A stretch of DNA of 64,000 bases from positions 1-64,000 of the forward strand of contig NZ_JAKXMK010000011.1 in the NCBI RefSeq assembly GCF_022524485.1, given 5' to 3'. Under the pieces are notes generated by a model, which was given only the letters and a program-made list of their open reading frames with translations, had not been told where the DNA came from and made no database searches. Made by a program: the position numbers and the translations under genes. Shown here piece by piece: positions 17,138-24,744 of the stretch; within the stretch, counting starts at the first letter, position 1, and the number at the start of each line of letters is the position of its first letter. This DNA comes from Pseudonocardia alaniniphila. Its GTDB lineage: Bacteria; Actinomycetota; Actinomycetes; Mycobacteriales; Pseudonocardiaceae.

Positions 17138-18061
17138 ATGGCGATCATGAGCGCGCAGCCGGGCATCTTCGCCCTCGGTACCCCGGAGCACGGGTACCTG
17201 GAGTTCGATCTTCGGCCCGGGGCACGTGCGGTCGATCTGGTCACGGCGGCTGCGGGGTTGGTGGGGCCGCTGTCCACCACCGGCGGCGTCAACCTGGTCG
17301 TCGGTCTCCGCCCCGAGCTCTGGGCGGAGGTGGCGGACCGGGCCGACGTACCCACCGGAGCCCGTAGCTGGCAGGAGGGTGTCGTCGGCCCGGACGGATT
17401 CACGATGCCCGCCACCCAGCACGACGCCTGGTTGTGGCTGGCAGGTGGCGACCGCACCGCCGTTTTCGACAACGGCCGCGCGGTGATCGAGGGCCTGGCG
17501 GCGGTTGCCGTGCTGCGCCGGGAGACGGCCGGCTGGCTGTATCGCCACGACCGCGACCTCACCGGCTTCATCGACGGCACCGAGAACCCGTCGCTGCTGG
17601 AGGCGCCCGAGGTCGCGCTGGTCCCTGACGGATCGCCCGGGGCGGACAGCAGCGTGGTCCTGTTCCAGCTGTGGGAGCACAACACCGACGGGTGGGAGGG
17701 ACTGGCGCAGGAGGATCAGGAGCGGGTGATCGGCCGGACCAAGCCCGACAGCATCGAGCTCGACGACGACGTGAAGCCCGCCGACAGCCACGTCGCACGA
17801 ACCGTGCTCGAGGTCGACGGCGTCGAGCTGGACATCTTCCGTCGCAACGTCGCCTACGGGACCGTGTCGTGTCACGGCACGGCGTTCGTCGGCTTCAGCT
17901 TCGACCAGTGGCGGCTCGAGGAGATGCTGCGCCGGATGGCGGGCGTGGGCGACGGGGTCCGCGACGCGCTGACCCGCTACACCCAGCCCGTCAGCGGCGG
18001 GTACTACACGGTTCCCGCGATCACCGCACTTGCCCGGTTCGCGCCTCCCGAGGACGACTGA
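17138..18061 (+). CDS. DyP-type haem peroxidase
   Basis: 307 residues. It has the family signature GFIDGTENP with distal Asp146, the proximal haem ligand His218 in DSHVART and the conserved Arg235/236 in FRRNVAYG. DyP peroxidases reduce peroxides and oxidise dyes or phenolics. There is no Tat signal peptide, so it is probably cytoplasmic and of the shorter P/B type; I see no encapsulin-targeting tail at the C-terminus (it ends ARFAPPEDD) and no encapsulin gene nearby. The start may be ATG 17138 or 17147. It converges with the Clp-N gene, 12 bp apart. Confidence 0.92.
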   Translation: MAIMSAQPGIFALGTPEHGYLEFDLRPGARAVDLVTAAAGLVGPLSTTGGVNLVVGLRPELWAEVADRADVPTGARSWQEGVVGPDGFTMPATQHDAWLWLAGGDRTAVFDNGRAVIEGLAAVAVLRRETAGWLYRHDRDLTGFIDGTENPSLLEAPEVALVPDGSPGADSSVVLFQLWEHNTDGWEGLAQEDQERVIGRTKPDSIELDDDVKPADSHVARTVLEVDGVELDIFRRNVAYGTVSCHGTAFVGFSFDQWRLEEMLRRMAGVGDGVRDALTRYTQPVSGGYYTVPAITALARFAPPEDD

Positions 18062-18073
18062 CGGACGCCTCGG

Positions 18074-18814
18074 TCAGTGCCGTTCCTGGGCCGCGACGAG
18101 AGCCGCCAGTGCGGCCACGATCGTGGTCTCGGCGTTCGCCCTCGTCACGCCGAGGCCGGAGAGCAGTCCCTGGCCGTCCTCGACGTCCAGCAGTGCGAGC
18201 AGGATGTGCTCGGTGCCGACGTAGTCGTGGTCGAGGCGCAGCGCTTCCCGGAACGTGAGCTCCAGGACCTTCTTGGCCTGGGAGTCGAACGGGATGAGGG
18301 CGGGCACCTCGGCGGCCGCTTCCGGAAGGGCTGCCGTGGCGGCCTGTCGCACGGCCTCCAGCGAGACGCCCTGCGCGACGATCGCCTCCGCGCCGATCGA
18401 GTCCGGCTGGCCCAGCAGTCCCAGCACCAGGTGCTCCGGCCGGATCTCGGCGTTGCTCGCCGCCCGTGCCTCGTTCTGGGCGCCCACCACCACGAACCGC
18501 GCCCGAGGCGTGTACCGGCCGAAACCCTGGCTCGGATCGAGATCGTTCGCCTCACCCGGTGCCTTCGGCATGAACCGCTTCTGGGCCGCCTGCTTGGACA
18601 CGCCCATGCTCCGGCCGATGTCGGTCCAGGACGCGCCGGAGCGCCGTGCCTGGTCGACGAAGTGGCCGATCAGGTGGTCGGCCACTTCGTCGAGGGCGCC
18701 GGCCACCACGACGGCGCCCTCGAGCTGTTCGAGAGCACCGGTGTGGGCCTTCTTGATGGCGTCGATCAGGTCGTCGAGCCGAACGGGGTTCGTCATGCGG
18801 ACGGGATTCGTCAT
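18074..18814 (-). CDS. HTH plus Clp N-terminal-domain protein
   Basis: 246 residues. A helix-turn-helix lies near residues 60-80 (GASWTDIGRSMGVSKQAAQKRF) and two Clp N-terminal repeats follow (RFVVVGAQNEARAASNAEI... EHLVLGLL; DHDYVGTEHILLALL). Clp-N domains bind adaptor or substrate proteins in ClpC-type chaperones; here there is no ATPase, so the protein probably senses proteostasis and regulates transcription. The start is doubled: an 18-bp tandem repeat gives MTNPVRMTNPVR, and the second ATG (18796) could also serve. Two palindromes directly upstream suggest autoregulation. Confidence 0.85.
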   Translation of the reverse strand: MTNPVRMTNPVRLDDLIDAIKKAHTGALEQLEGAVVVAGALDEVADHLIGHFVDQARRSGASWTDIGRSMGVSKQAAQKRFMPKAPGEANDLDPSQGFGRYTPRARFVVVGAQNEARAASNAEIRPEHLVLGLLGQPDSIGAEAIVAQGVSLEAVRQAATAALPEAAAEVPALIPFDSQAKKVLELTFREALRLDHDYVGTEHILLALLDVEDGQGLLSGLGVTRANAETTIVAALAALVAAQERH

Positions 18815-18816
18815 GC

Positions 18817-18862
18817 GTCAACCCTAAGTTGACGATCGCCCTATCGTCAACCTGAGGTTGAC
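18817..18862. promoter_or_regulatory. Tandem GTCAAC palindromes, probable operators
   Basis: GTCAACCTGAGGTTGAC (18846-18862) has perfect 8-bp arms. GTCAACCCTAAGTTGAC (18817-18833) is a weaker copy with 6 of 8 matches, ending 2 bp before the Clp-N gene start. Centres are 29 bp apart. The position over the ribosome-binding site and promoter fits autorepression; the divergent YihY gene at 18923 may also be affected. Confidence 0.6.
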
Positions 18863-18922
18863 GATCCTTCGTGATCGACTACCCGCGGGGACAGCCCGGA
18901 GCGAACAGCGCATCCTTACCCG

Positions 18923-19990
18923 ATGACGGGGCCGAAGGACGAGGAGCCGGTGTTCGACGTCGAGCGCCCGGTAGAGGCGACGTCCGACATCCGCCCCGGG
19001 CGGAGCCATACGGTGCGCCGGGTGCTGGGGCGCACGGTCAGCAGCGCGTGGGAGGACGACCTCTTCAGCGAGTCGGCATCCGCGGCGTTCTGGCAGACGT
19101 TGTCGCTGCCGCCCCTGCTGCTCGGCCTGTTCGGACTGCTCGGCTACACCGGCGGCTGGTTCGGTCCGGACACCGTCACGGCCGTCCAGCAGTGGATCAT
19201 CAACCTGACGAGCGGGGTGTTCAGCCGCAACGCTGTGGACCAGATCATCGTGCCCACCGTCGCGGACGTCCTCACCACCGCTCGCGGCGAGGTCGTCTCC
19301 TTCGGGTTCGTGCTCAGCTTCTGGTCGGGTTCGTCGGCGATGGCCGCGTTCGTCGACGCGGTCACGCGGGCGTACGGCCAGTACCAGCTGCGCAACCTCG
19401 TCTGGCAGCGGATCCTCGCGATCCTGCTCTACCTCGTGGGCCTTGCCATCGGCATCGTCGTCCTGCCGATCGTCGCGCTGGGGCCCGACCGTCTCCTGCC
19501 GCTCCTGCCCGACACGTGGGAACCCGTCGCGGCGCTGGTGCTCGGCTCGCTCTACTACCCGGTGATCGGAGTCGTGCTCATGCTCGCGCTCACCACGTTC
19601 TACAAGATCGCGCTGCCGCTCAAGCCGCCGTGGTACCGCGGTCTGCCCGGCGCCGTGCTGGCGGTCGTGGTGTTCTTCGTCAGCGCCACCGGGCTGCGCT
19701 TCTACCTCGACTGGATCACCAGCACCGGATACACCTACGGCGCTCTGGCGGCGCCCATCGCGTTCCTGCTCGGCATGTTCTTCATCGCGCTCGCGATCGT
19801 CCTGGGCGCGCACCTCAACGCGGCAGTGCAGTCGCTGTGGCCCGCTCCGCTGCGCCGGCGGGGCAGGCCCGCCGAGCAGCCGGAGGCGGCGGAGGAACTC
19901 GCCCGCGCGATCCGCGCCGCTCCCGAAGCTGCTGCGGCTGTCCTGAAACGCCTCGGCTACGCGGTCACGCCCGACGTCCGCAAGGGCTGA
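18923..19990 (+). CDS. YihY/BrkB family membrane protein
   Basis: 355 residues with about six transmembrane helices and the family pattern: an N-terminal cytoplasmic stretch, DDLFSESASAAFWQTLSLPPLLLG, then SGSSAMAAFVDAVTRAYG and FYKIALPLKPPWYRGLPGAVLAVVVFF read as separate motifs. The family was once annotated as ribonuclease BN, which is wrong; its members are inner-membrane proteins of unclear transport function. No ribosome-binding site is clear, and CATCCT lies 6 nt before the ATG, so the transcript may be leaderless. The C-terminal 40 residues are cytoplasmic and helical. Convergent with the collagen-like gene, 12 bp away. Confidence 0.88.
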   Translation: MTGPKDEEPVFDVERPVEATSDIRPGRSHTVRRVLGRTVSSAWEDDLFSESASAAFWQTLSLPPLLLGLFGLLGYTGGWFGPDTVTAVQQWIINLTSGVFSRNAVDQIIVPTVADVLTTARGEVVSFGFVLSFWSGSSAMAAFVDAVTRAYGQYQLRNLVWQRILAILLYLVGLAIGIVVLPIVALGPDRLLPLLPDTWEPVAALVLGSLYYPVIGVVLMLALTTFYKIALPLKPPWYRGLPGAVLAVVVFFVSATGLRFYLDWITSTGYTYGALAAPIAFLLGMFFIALAIVLGAHLNAAVQSLWPAPLRRRGRPAEQPEAAEELARAIRAAPEAAAAVLKRLGYAVTPDVRKG

Positions 19991-20002
19991 CGCTGTGCCG
20001 GA

Positions 20003-20578
20003 TCAACGGCCGGATCGTGCTCGGAGGCGGCTGGTCGCCCTCTCGGTCATCGCCAGCCAGGTCTCCTGCTGCAGCTTCGCCACGCTGTCGACCATCGAGC
20101 AGAAGAGCGTGACGGGCCGCCAGGCCAGGTCGATCCCCACCGCGAGGGCCCTGAAGGGCTCCATCGGCACGGGCCAGTCGGCTCCGTGGGACGTCCCGGT
20201 CTGACCTCCCGGCCGTCCCGCGGGGCCGGGCGGACCGGGCTCGCCGCGCGGGCCTCGCTCGCCCGGTGCTCCCCGCTCGCCGGGGGGTCCTTGGTCGCCG
20301 GGTGTGCCGGCAGGTCCCGGCTCCCCGCGGGGGCCGGGTTCGCCCTGTTCGCCGCGGGGTCCTTGCTCGCCGGCGGGGCCTTGCTCGCCGGCGGGGCCCT
20401 GCTCGCCCTGTTCGCCGCGGACCTGTGCGCTACGGGCTGTCGTCCCCGCCGTTCTGGCGGTGCCGGCCGGTTGAGCTGCCGCGCGTTGCGTGCGCCGCGG
20501 CGATGATCTGGACCGCTGCCCCTCTGCCGGCTGGTCCGGGTCGGTGCCTCGGCGGTCAGGCGACGATTCCTCTGCCAC
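20003..20578 (-). CDS. Collagen-like Gly-X-Y repeat protein
   Basis: 191 residues from GTG at 20578, chosen because AAGGAG lies just upstream at 20583-20588. A basic, Gln/Arg/Ser-rich N-terminus (1-54) is followed by 24 uninterrupted Gly-X-Y triplets (55-126) rich in Glu, Gln, Pro and Arg ([20 protein letters not shown] and so on), a pattern that forms a collagen-type triple helix. A 60-residue C-terminal segment (about 132-191) contains the hydrophobic stretch [20 protein letters not shown] and a basic end. There is no signal peptide, which is odd for a collagen-like protein; it may be intracellular, like some spore or storage-associated examples. Function unknown. Confidence 0.75.
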   Translation of the reverse strand: MAEESSPDRRGTDPDQPAEGQRSRSSPRRTQRAAAQPAGTARTAGTTARSAQVRGEQGEQGPAGEQGPAGEQGPRGEQGEPGPRGEPGPAGTPGDQGPPGERGAPGERGPRGEPGPPGPAGRPGGQTGTSHGADWPVPMEPFRALAVGIDLAWRPVTLFCSMVDSVAKLQQETWLAMTERATSRLRARSGR

Positions 20579-20713
20579 TGCGCTCCTTCGTTCCGATCGT
20601 TCGGCCGGACACCCCACTGCGTGGCCGGATCTCGATGCCGCTCTTGATAGGTATCCCAGGCAAGGATCGACAATTCAAGCGATCAGAGTCGGAACATCAC
20701 ATCCACCACTGTC

Positions 20714-20729
20714 TCGAACATGCGTTCGA
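20714..20729. promoter_or_regulatory. LexA-type SOS box
   Basis: TCGAACATGCGTTCGA is a perfect match to the actinobacterial LexA box (TCGAAC-N4-GTTCGA). It lies 56 bp before the oxidoreductase start at 20785 and 136 bp before the divergent collagen-like gene. LexA binding would make one or both genes DNA-damage inducible. Confidence 0.65.
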
Positions 20730-20731
20730 AG

Positions 20732-20760
20732 TTGTCCACCGGGTTGTCCACAGCTGTGGA
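20732..20760. promoter_or_regulatory. DnaA-box-like pair and 14-bp palindrome
   Basis: TTGTCCACC (20732-20740) and TTGTCCACA (20744-20752) match the high-GC DnaA box, and TCCACAGCTGTGGA (20747-20760) is a perfect palindrome giving a third, inverted half-box. They are directly beside the LexA box. Binding of DnaA as a transcription factor is possible; this is not an origin. Confidence 0.4.
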
Positions 20761-20784
20761 GTGCCCGACCGGCAGGATGGGAGA

Positions 20785-21777
20785 ATGAGCATCGTCCGCT
20801 GGGGAGTGGTGGGACCAGGCCGCATCGCGGCGAAGGTCGTGGCCGACTTCGTGCATGTGCCCGGGGCCGAGGTCGTCGCGGTGGCATCGCGCTCGGCCGA
20901 GCGGGCCGAGGCCTTCGCCGACGCCCACGGCATCGGCCGCTACCACGCGTCCTACCGCGCCATCGTCGAGGACGACAGCGTCGACGTCCTGTACATCTCC
21001 ACTCCGCACCCGCAGCACCGTGCCGTGGCGCTGGCGGCTATCAAGGCGGGCAAGGCGGTGCTCGTGGAGAAAGCGTTCACGGTGACGCCCGCCGCCACCC
21101 GGGAGATCGCGACCGCGGCCACCGACGCCGGGGTCTTCGCGATGGAGGCCATGTGGACGCGCTTCCAGCCCGCCGTCGTGCGGATGCGGGAGCTGATCGC
21201 CGAAGGCGCGATCGGCGACGTCCGCGGCGTGCAGGGGGAGTTGGGGGTGAACGCTCCCACCGACCCGCTGGACCGCTACTACAACGCCGCGATCGGTGGC
21301 GGCGCCCTGTTCGACCTCACCGTCTACCCGATCTCGTTCGCGCAGATGGTGCTGGGCACGCCGGACACGGTCGCCGCCCACGGCACGCTCGATGCCGCGG
21401 GTGTGGACATCGAGGAGGCCGTGCTCCTCGGCTGGGCCGACGGGCGCACCGCCTCCCTCTTCTGCTCGCTCCGCTGCGCCACCCCGGGGCAGATGCGCGT
21501 GTACGGCACCGAGGGCTGGATCGACGTCCCGCCACGCTTTCACCACCCCGACACCGTCGTGCTGCACCGCACCGAGCGCGGCCCGCAGGAGATGACGCTG
21601 CCCCACACCGGGGGCGGCTATGCGCATGAGCTGCGCGAGGTCACCGACTGCATCCTGGCGGGGCGCAAGGAAAGTGCCGTCATGCCACTGGCCGACACGG
21701 TCGCGGTGCAGGACGTGATGGGCGAGGTCGCCGACCGGCTCGGCATGCATCCCCAGGAAGGTCCCGCCGAGCTGTAG
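20785..21777 (+). CDS. Gfo/Idh/MocA family oxidoreductase
   Basis: 330 residues. The N-terminal Rossmann domain begins IVRWGVVGPGRIAAKVVADF, with the family motif VLVEKAFT (the EKP-type lysine context) near residues 92-99, and the C-terminal domain carries GGGALFDLTVYPISFAQMVLG. Such enzymes oxidise or reduce sugars or related diols with NAD(P). They resemble dihydrodiol/trans-1,2-dihydrobenzene-diol dehydrogenase-like members; the substrate is unknown. ATG at 20785 is used; the longer open frame upstream crosses the regulatory sites and is not coding. Unusually, a perfect LexA-type box and DnaA-like boxes lie just upstream. Confidence 0.88.
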   Translation: MSIVRWGVVGPGRIAAKVVADFVHVPGAEVVAVASRSAERAEAFADAHGIGRYHASYRAIVEDDSVDVLYISTPHPQHRAVALAAIKAGKAVLVEKAFTVTPAATREIATAATDAGVFAMEAMWTRFQPAVVRMRELIAEGAIGDVRGVQGELGVNAPTDPLDRYYNAAIGGGALFDLTVYPISFAQMVLGTPDTVAAHGTLDAAGVDIEEAVLLGWADGRTASLFCSLRCATPGQMRVYGTEGWIDVPPRFHHPDTVVLHRTERGPQEMTLPHTGGGYAHELREVTDCILAGRKESAVMPLADTVAVQDVMGEVADRLGMHPQEGPAEL

Positions 21778-21846
21778 GGCAGCCGTACCGCCCGCCCGGA
21801 TCCCGCTGACCGGGCTCGGCGCGCGGTTGTCGCGCATGATCGTCGC

Positions 21847-22245
21847 GTGCAGATGCGGATCGGTCTCGTCACCATCGTCGTCGAGGAGTACGACCCCGCG
21901 ATCGCGTTCTTCGTCGACGTGCTGGGCTTCGAGTTGGTGGAGGACTCGCCGTCGTTCACGAACGACGGAAGGCCCAAGCGCTGGGTCGTCGTCCGGCCGC
22001 CGGGCACCCAGACAGGGCTGCTCCTTGCCCGCGCGGACGGAGACCGTCAGGCCGGCGCCGTGGGGAACCAGGTGGCCGGCCGGGTCGGGTTCTTCCTCCA
22101 GGTGCCCGACTTCGACGCCACCTTCACCCGGATGACCTTGGCGGGCGTGGAGTTCGTGACCTCACCCCGCACCGAGGCCTACGGCCGTGTCGCCGTGTTC
22201 CTCGACATCGCAGGCAACCGGTGGGACCTCCTCGGGCCGGCCTGA
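21847..22245 (+). CDS. VOC (glyoxalase/bleomycin-resistance) family protein
   Basis: 132 residues with the two-module VOC fold: IGLVTIVVEEYDPAIAFFVD and LGFELVED in the first, VGFFLQVPDFDATFTRM and VAVFLDIAGNRWDLLGP in the second. VOC proteins bind a metal and act as lyases, isomerases or dioxygenases, or simply bind a toxic compound; the substrate cannot be inferred. GTG at 21847 or ATG at 21853 may be the start. It follows the oxidoreductase by 69 bp on the same strand and may share its transcript. Confidence 0.82.
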   Translation: MQMRIGLVTIVVEEYDPAIAFFVDVLGFELVEDSPSFTNDGRPKRWVVVRPPGTQTGLLLARADGDRQAGAVGNQVAGRVGFFLQVPDFDATFTRMTLAGVEFVTSPRTEAYGRVAVFLDIAGNRWDLLGPA

Positions 22246-22249
22246 GCAC

Positions 22250-22452
22250 AAGTGCCGAGGAAACGAGGTCGTCTTACCCGCCTCCGACGACAGCGCAGCC
22301 CAGGCAGCGCCTCGCGGCGTTGTCGTTCGGCGCCGATACAACAGCGGTATCGGCGCCTCCTCCGCCTTGCGATCGCCCGGGTGCGGGTGTCCCGCAGGGA
22401 CACCGCGCCTGGACACCGGATCCGGGCAAGGAACCCCGTTTCCGCGACACTA
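22250..22452. repeat. Short element with imperfect terminal inverted repeats and two hairpins
   Basis: The left end reads AGTGCCGAGGAAACGAGGT (from 22251) and the right end, on the other strand, AGTGTCGCGGAAACGGGGT: an imperfect inverted repeat about 200 bp apart. Inside are two perfect hairpins: an 11-bp stem at 22329-22357 and an 8-bp stem at 22386-22404 (GGTGTCCC/GGGACACC). AGTGCCGAGGAAACG also occurs at 7588-7602. It could be a small degenerate mobile element or a terminator region behind the VOC gene. Confidence 0.4.
22329..22357 (+). terminator. Hairpin terminator downstream of the VOC gene
   Basis: GGCGCCGATAC and GTATCGGCGCC form a perfect 11-bp stem around a 7-nt loop. It is 84 bp after the VOC stop codon and before the nuclease gene. 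Confidence 0.5.
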
Positions 22453-22510
22453 GCCCCGCGGACGGACAGGAGATGTCGCGCGGCCGCAGGCGGTGTCCCA
22501 CACTGCCGGG

Positions 22511-23005
22511 ATGCGGGAGATGCGTGTGCTGCGGTTGGTGGTCCACACGCGGACGCGGGAGCCGGTGCTCCTGCTCGGCGAGATCGACGGCGACCGCTGC
22601 CTGCCGGTGTTCCTGCACCGCGCCCCGGCGGAGGTGATCGCGGCCGGGCGCCGGACCGAGTCCGACCCGCCGCTCACCCAGGACGTGCTCCTGCCCGTCG
22701 TCGCGGGTCTCGGGCACCGGCTCGACGGCGCGGAGATCACGGAGTTGCGTGACGGCCGCTTCTCCGCTGCCCTCGTGTTCGACTCGAGCACCCGGGTGCA
22801 GGTCCGGCCGAGCGACGCACTGGCCGTCGCGGTGCGGTACGGGCTGTCGATCGGCGTCGCCGACGAGATCCTCGACGACGTCGGTCAGCCGATCACCGAC
22901 CTCTTCCCCGACGGCACGGACGCCCCGCCCGACCAGCAGCTACGCGACTTCCGGGAGTTCCTCGACGACGTGTCACCCGATGACTTCGGCAGCGCGGGCC
23001 GCTGA
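22511..23005 (+). CDS. DUF151 bifunctional nuclease family protein
   Basis: 164 residues. The start MREMRVLRLVVHTRTREPVLLL and the stretch LGEIDGDRCLPVFLHRAPAEVIAAG fit the BFN/DUF151 fold, as does VQVRPSDALAVAVRYGLSIGVADEILDD later. Homologues have been described as nucleases active on DNA and RNA, and in actinobacteria are often conserved next to a MerR gene, which is not the case here. ATG at 22511 is chosen over GTG 22493 because the family starts close to this point. Its last 33 bases overlap the end of the convergent MFS gene. Confidence 0.8.
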   Translation: MREMRVLRLVVHTRTREPVLLLGEIDGDRCLPVFLHRAPAEVIAAGRRTESDPPLTQDVLLPVVAGLGHRLDGAEITELRDGRFSAALVFDSSTRVQVRPSDALAVAVRYGLSIGVADEILDDVGQPITDLFPDGTDAPPDQQLRDFREFLDDVSPDDFGSAGR

Positions 23006-24238
23006 CTCCCGCCGGACGTAGATCGCTCCCAACCCGGCCGCGACAAGGCATGCCAGCGCTCCCAGTATCAGTCCGGCACGCCCCCCGAAGTGTCCGCTGA
23101 CCAGGCCCGCGATCGGGCCGCCGATCGGGGTGGACCCGAGGAACGCGACGGCCCACAGCGCCATCACCCGCCCTCGCATGTGCGGGGCGGCGGTCAGCTG
23201 CAGCGTGCTGTTGCCGGTGGACTGGAAGGCGACGCTCGCCGCACCGACCAGGGCCATGCCCAGCAGCGCCACGAGCAGTGTCGGGGAGAGCGCGACGAAG
23301 AGCATCGCCACGCCGAACGCGACGGCGCCGACCACCATCGACCGCATTCCGGTGCGGCCACGCGCAGCCACGTAGAGCCCGCCCACGACCGCGCCCACAC
23401 CCATGGCAGCGGTCAGGAACCCGTAGGTGCGCGCGTCTCCGGCGAACGTCTCGCTGGCGACGATCGGCAGCACCACCTGGAACTCGTACGCGAGGCAGCC
23501 GACCAGCGCCATCATCAGCAGCGGGACCGCGAGCCGCGGGGTCCGCTTCACATAGCTGAGGCCCTCGCGCAGCTGCCCGGGCGCCCGCGGCGCCGGTGTC
23601 GAGGGGCTGAGCTTCGAGACGTCGAGCCGGGTGAGCGACACGACGACCGCGACGAAGCTCGCCGCGTTGAGCAGGAAGCACAGGCCGATGCCGCCGGTGG
23701 CGATCACGATGCCGGCCACGGCCGGACCGACCGCCCGGGCCGAGTTGACGAGCACCGAGTTGAGGCTGACCGCGTTGCGCAGGTCCGTCGGGCCGACCAT
23801 CTCCAGCACGAACGACTGGCGTGCGGGGTTCTCGAAGCTGTTGTTCAGTCCGAGCAGGACGGCGAGGACGTAGACCTCCCACAGGCGGACCGCTCCGGTG
23901 ATGGTCAGCAGCCCGAGCAGCAGCGCGAGCACGCCCATCATCGACTGCAGGCCGATCATCAGCTTGCGCTTGTCCATCCGGTCGGCGATCACGCCGCCGT
24001 AGGGGCCGAGCAGGAGCGTGGGCAGGGTCTGCAGCGCGACGACCACGCCCAGCGCGGTGGCCGAGCCCGTGAGCTGGAGGACCAGCCAGGACTGCGCGAT
24101 CGTCTGCATCCAGGTGCCGACGAGCGAGATCGACTGGCCGGTCAGGTAGCGGCGGTAGTTGCTGTTGGACAGGGACGCGAAAGTCTGTCGGCGCAGCGCA
24201 TACAGGGGGGCGAGTGCCCGCTCGCCGACTACGGTCAT
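22973..24238 (-). CDS. MFS transporter, DHA3/enterobactin-exporter type
   Basis: 421 residues, twelve predicted transmembrane helices. The signature GVVVALQTLPTLLLGPYGGV followed by IADRMDKRKLMIG marks the loop between helices 2 and 3, and GLYVAARGRTG lies in the second half. This is the MFS_3 (DHA3) drug/siderophore exporter group. ATG at 24238 overlaps the MarR stop codon by ATGA and follows AAGGAG; the longer open frame runs through the MarR gene in another frame and is not used. Coupled to MarR, it is probably a regulated efflux pump for a small toxic compound. Confidence 0.9.
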   Translation of the reverse strand: MTVVGERALAPLYALRRQTFASLSNSNYRRYLTGQSISLVGTWMQTIAQSWLVLQLTGSATALGVVVALQTLPTLLLGPYGGVIADRMDKRKLMIGLQSMMGVLALLLGLLTITGAVRLWEVYVLAVLLGLNNSFENPARQSFVLEMVGPTDLRNAVSLNSVLVNSARAVGPAVAGIVIATGGIGLCFLLNAASFVAVVVSLTRLDVSKLSPSTPAPRAPGQLREGLSYVKRTPRLAVPLLMMALVGCLAYEFQVVLPIVASETFAGDARTYGFLTAAMGVGAVVGGLYVAARGRTGMRSMVVGAVAFGVAMLFVALSPTLLVALLGMALVGAASVAFQSTGNSTLQLTAAPHMRGRVMALWAVAFLGSTPIGGPIAGLVSGHFGGRAGLILGALACLVAAGLGAIYVRRESAARAAEVIG

Positions 24239-24696
24239 TGAGACTCCTTGCGTGGATTGTGTGGGGAGCACTGGTCTGCGAGTGACTCCAGGGCCGGTAG
24301 GGCGGCGAGCAACTCGGCCGCGCTGGCCTCGGACAGCCCGGTGAGTCGTTCTCTGAGCAGCTGGGTGCGTTCGTTGCGCACACGCAGGTGCTCCGCGGTG
24401 CCGGCGTCGGTGCATTCGACGTGGGCCACTCGCCGGTCGTCGGGATCCGTGCTGCGCCTGAGCAGGCCGCGGTCCTCCAGCTTCGCGACGATGCGCGACA
24501 GCATGGTGGGGTTCACACCCTCGGCGTCGGCCAGATCGGACAGCCGTACCGACCCGAGTCGGGAGACCGTGGCCAGCACGGATGCCTGGGTGCGGGTCAG
24601 TGAGGCGCCTCGGGACTGGCGGTCGAGCAGGCGCGCGATGCGGGACAGAGCCACCCGGAGCCTGATGACGTCGTCGTTGTCGAAGGTCTGCGTCAT
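24235..24696 (-). CDS. MarR-family transcriptional regulator
   Basis: 153 residues. The winged helix is clear: LTRTQASVLATVSRLGSVRL then LADAEGVNPTMLSRIVAKLEDRGLLRR and the wing DPDDRRVAHVECTDAG. MarR proteins repress efflux genes until a phenolic or drug binds. The gene is translationally coupled to the MFS gene (ATGA) and has a perfect inverted repeat in its divergent promoter region, shared with the Nudix gene, so it likely represses both directions. ATG at 24696 has GAGGGGG upstream. Confidence 0.92.
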   Translation of the reverse strand: MTQTFDNDDVIRLRVALSRIARLLDRQSRGASLTRTQASVLATVSRLGSVRLSDLADAEGVNPTMLSRIVAKLEDRGLLRRSTDPDDRRVAHVECTDAGTAEHLRVRNERTQLLRERLTGLSEASAAELLAALPALESLADQCSPHNPRKESQ

Positions 24697-24710
24697 GTCG
24701 CCCCCTCATG

Positions 24711-24738
24711 TAGTTGCCTGCCAACAAGCAACTATACT
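24711..24738. promoter_or_regulatory. MarR operator and divergent promoter
   Basis: TAGTTGC (24711-24717) and GCAACTA (24728-24734) are perfect 7-bp arms with a 10-bp spacer, typical for MarR dimers. TATACT at 24733-24738 is a strong -10 box six bases before the Nudix GTG, so the operator covers the Nudix core promoter. The minus-strand MarR promoter lies over the same bases. Confidence 0.75.
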
Positions 24739-24744
24739 CCTCGG

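Noticed and set aside
20732-20760. Chromosomal origin (DnaA boxes)
   Set aside because: Only two or three boxes, no dnaA, dnaN or AT-rich unwinding region nearby. Kept only as a possible regulatory site.
20266-20784. Longer oxidoreductase starting near 20266
   Set aside because: This part is antisense to the collagen-like repeat and crosses the LexA box; the conserved start is at 20785.
24239-24727. Longer MFS protein starting near 24727
   Set aside because: The extension lies in a different frame over the MarR gene; the ATG at 24238 has its own ribosome-binding site and ATGA coupling.
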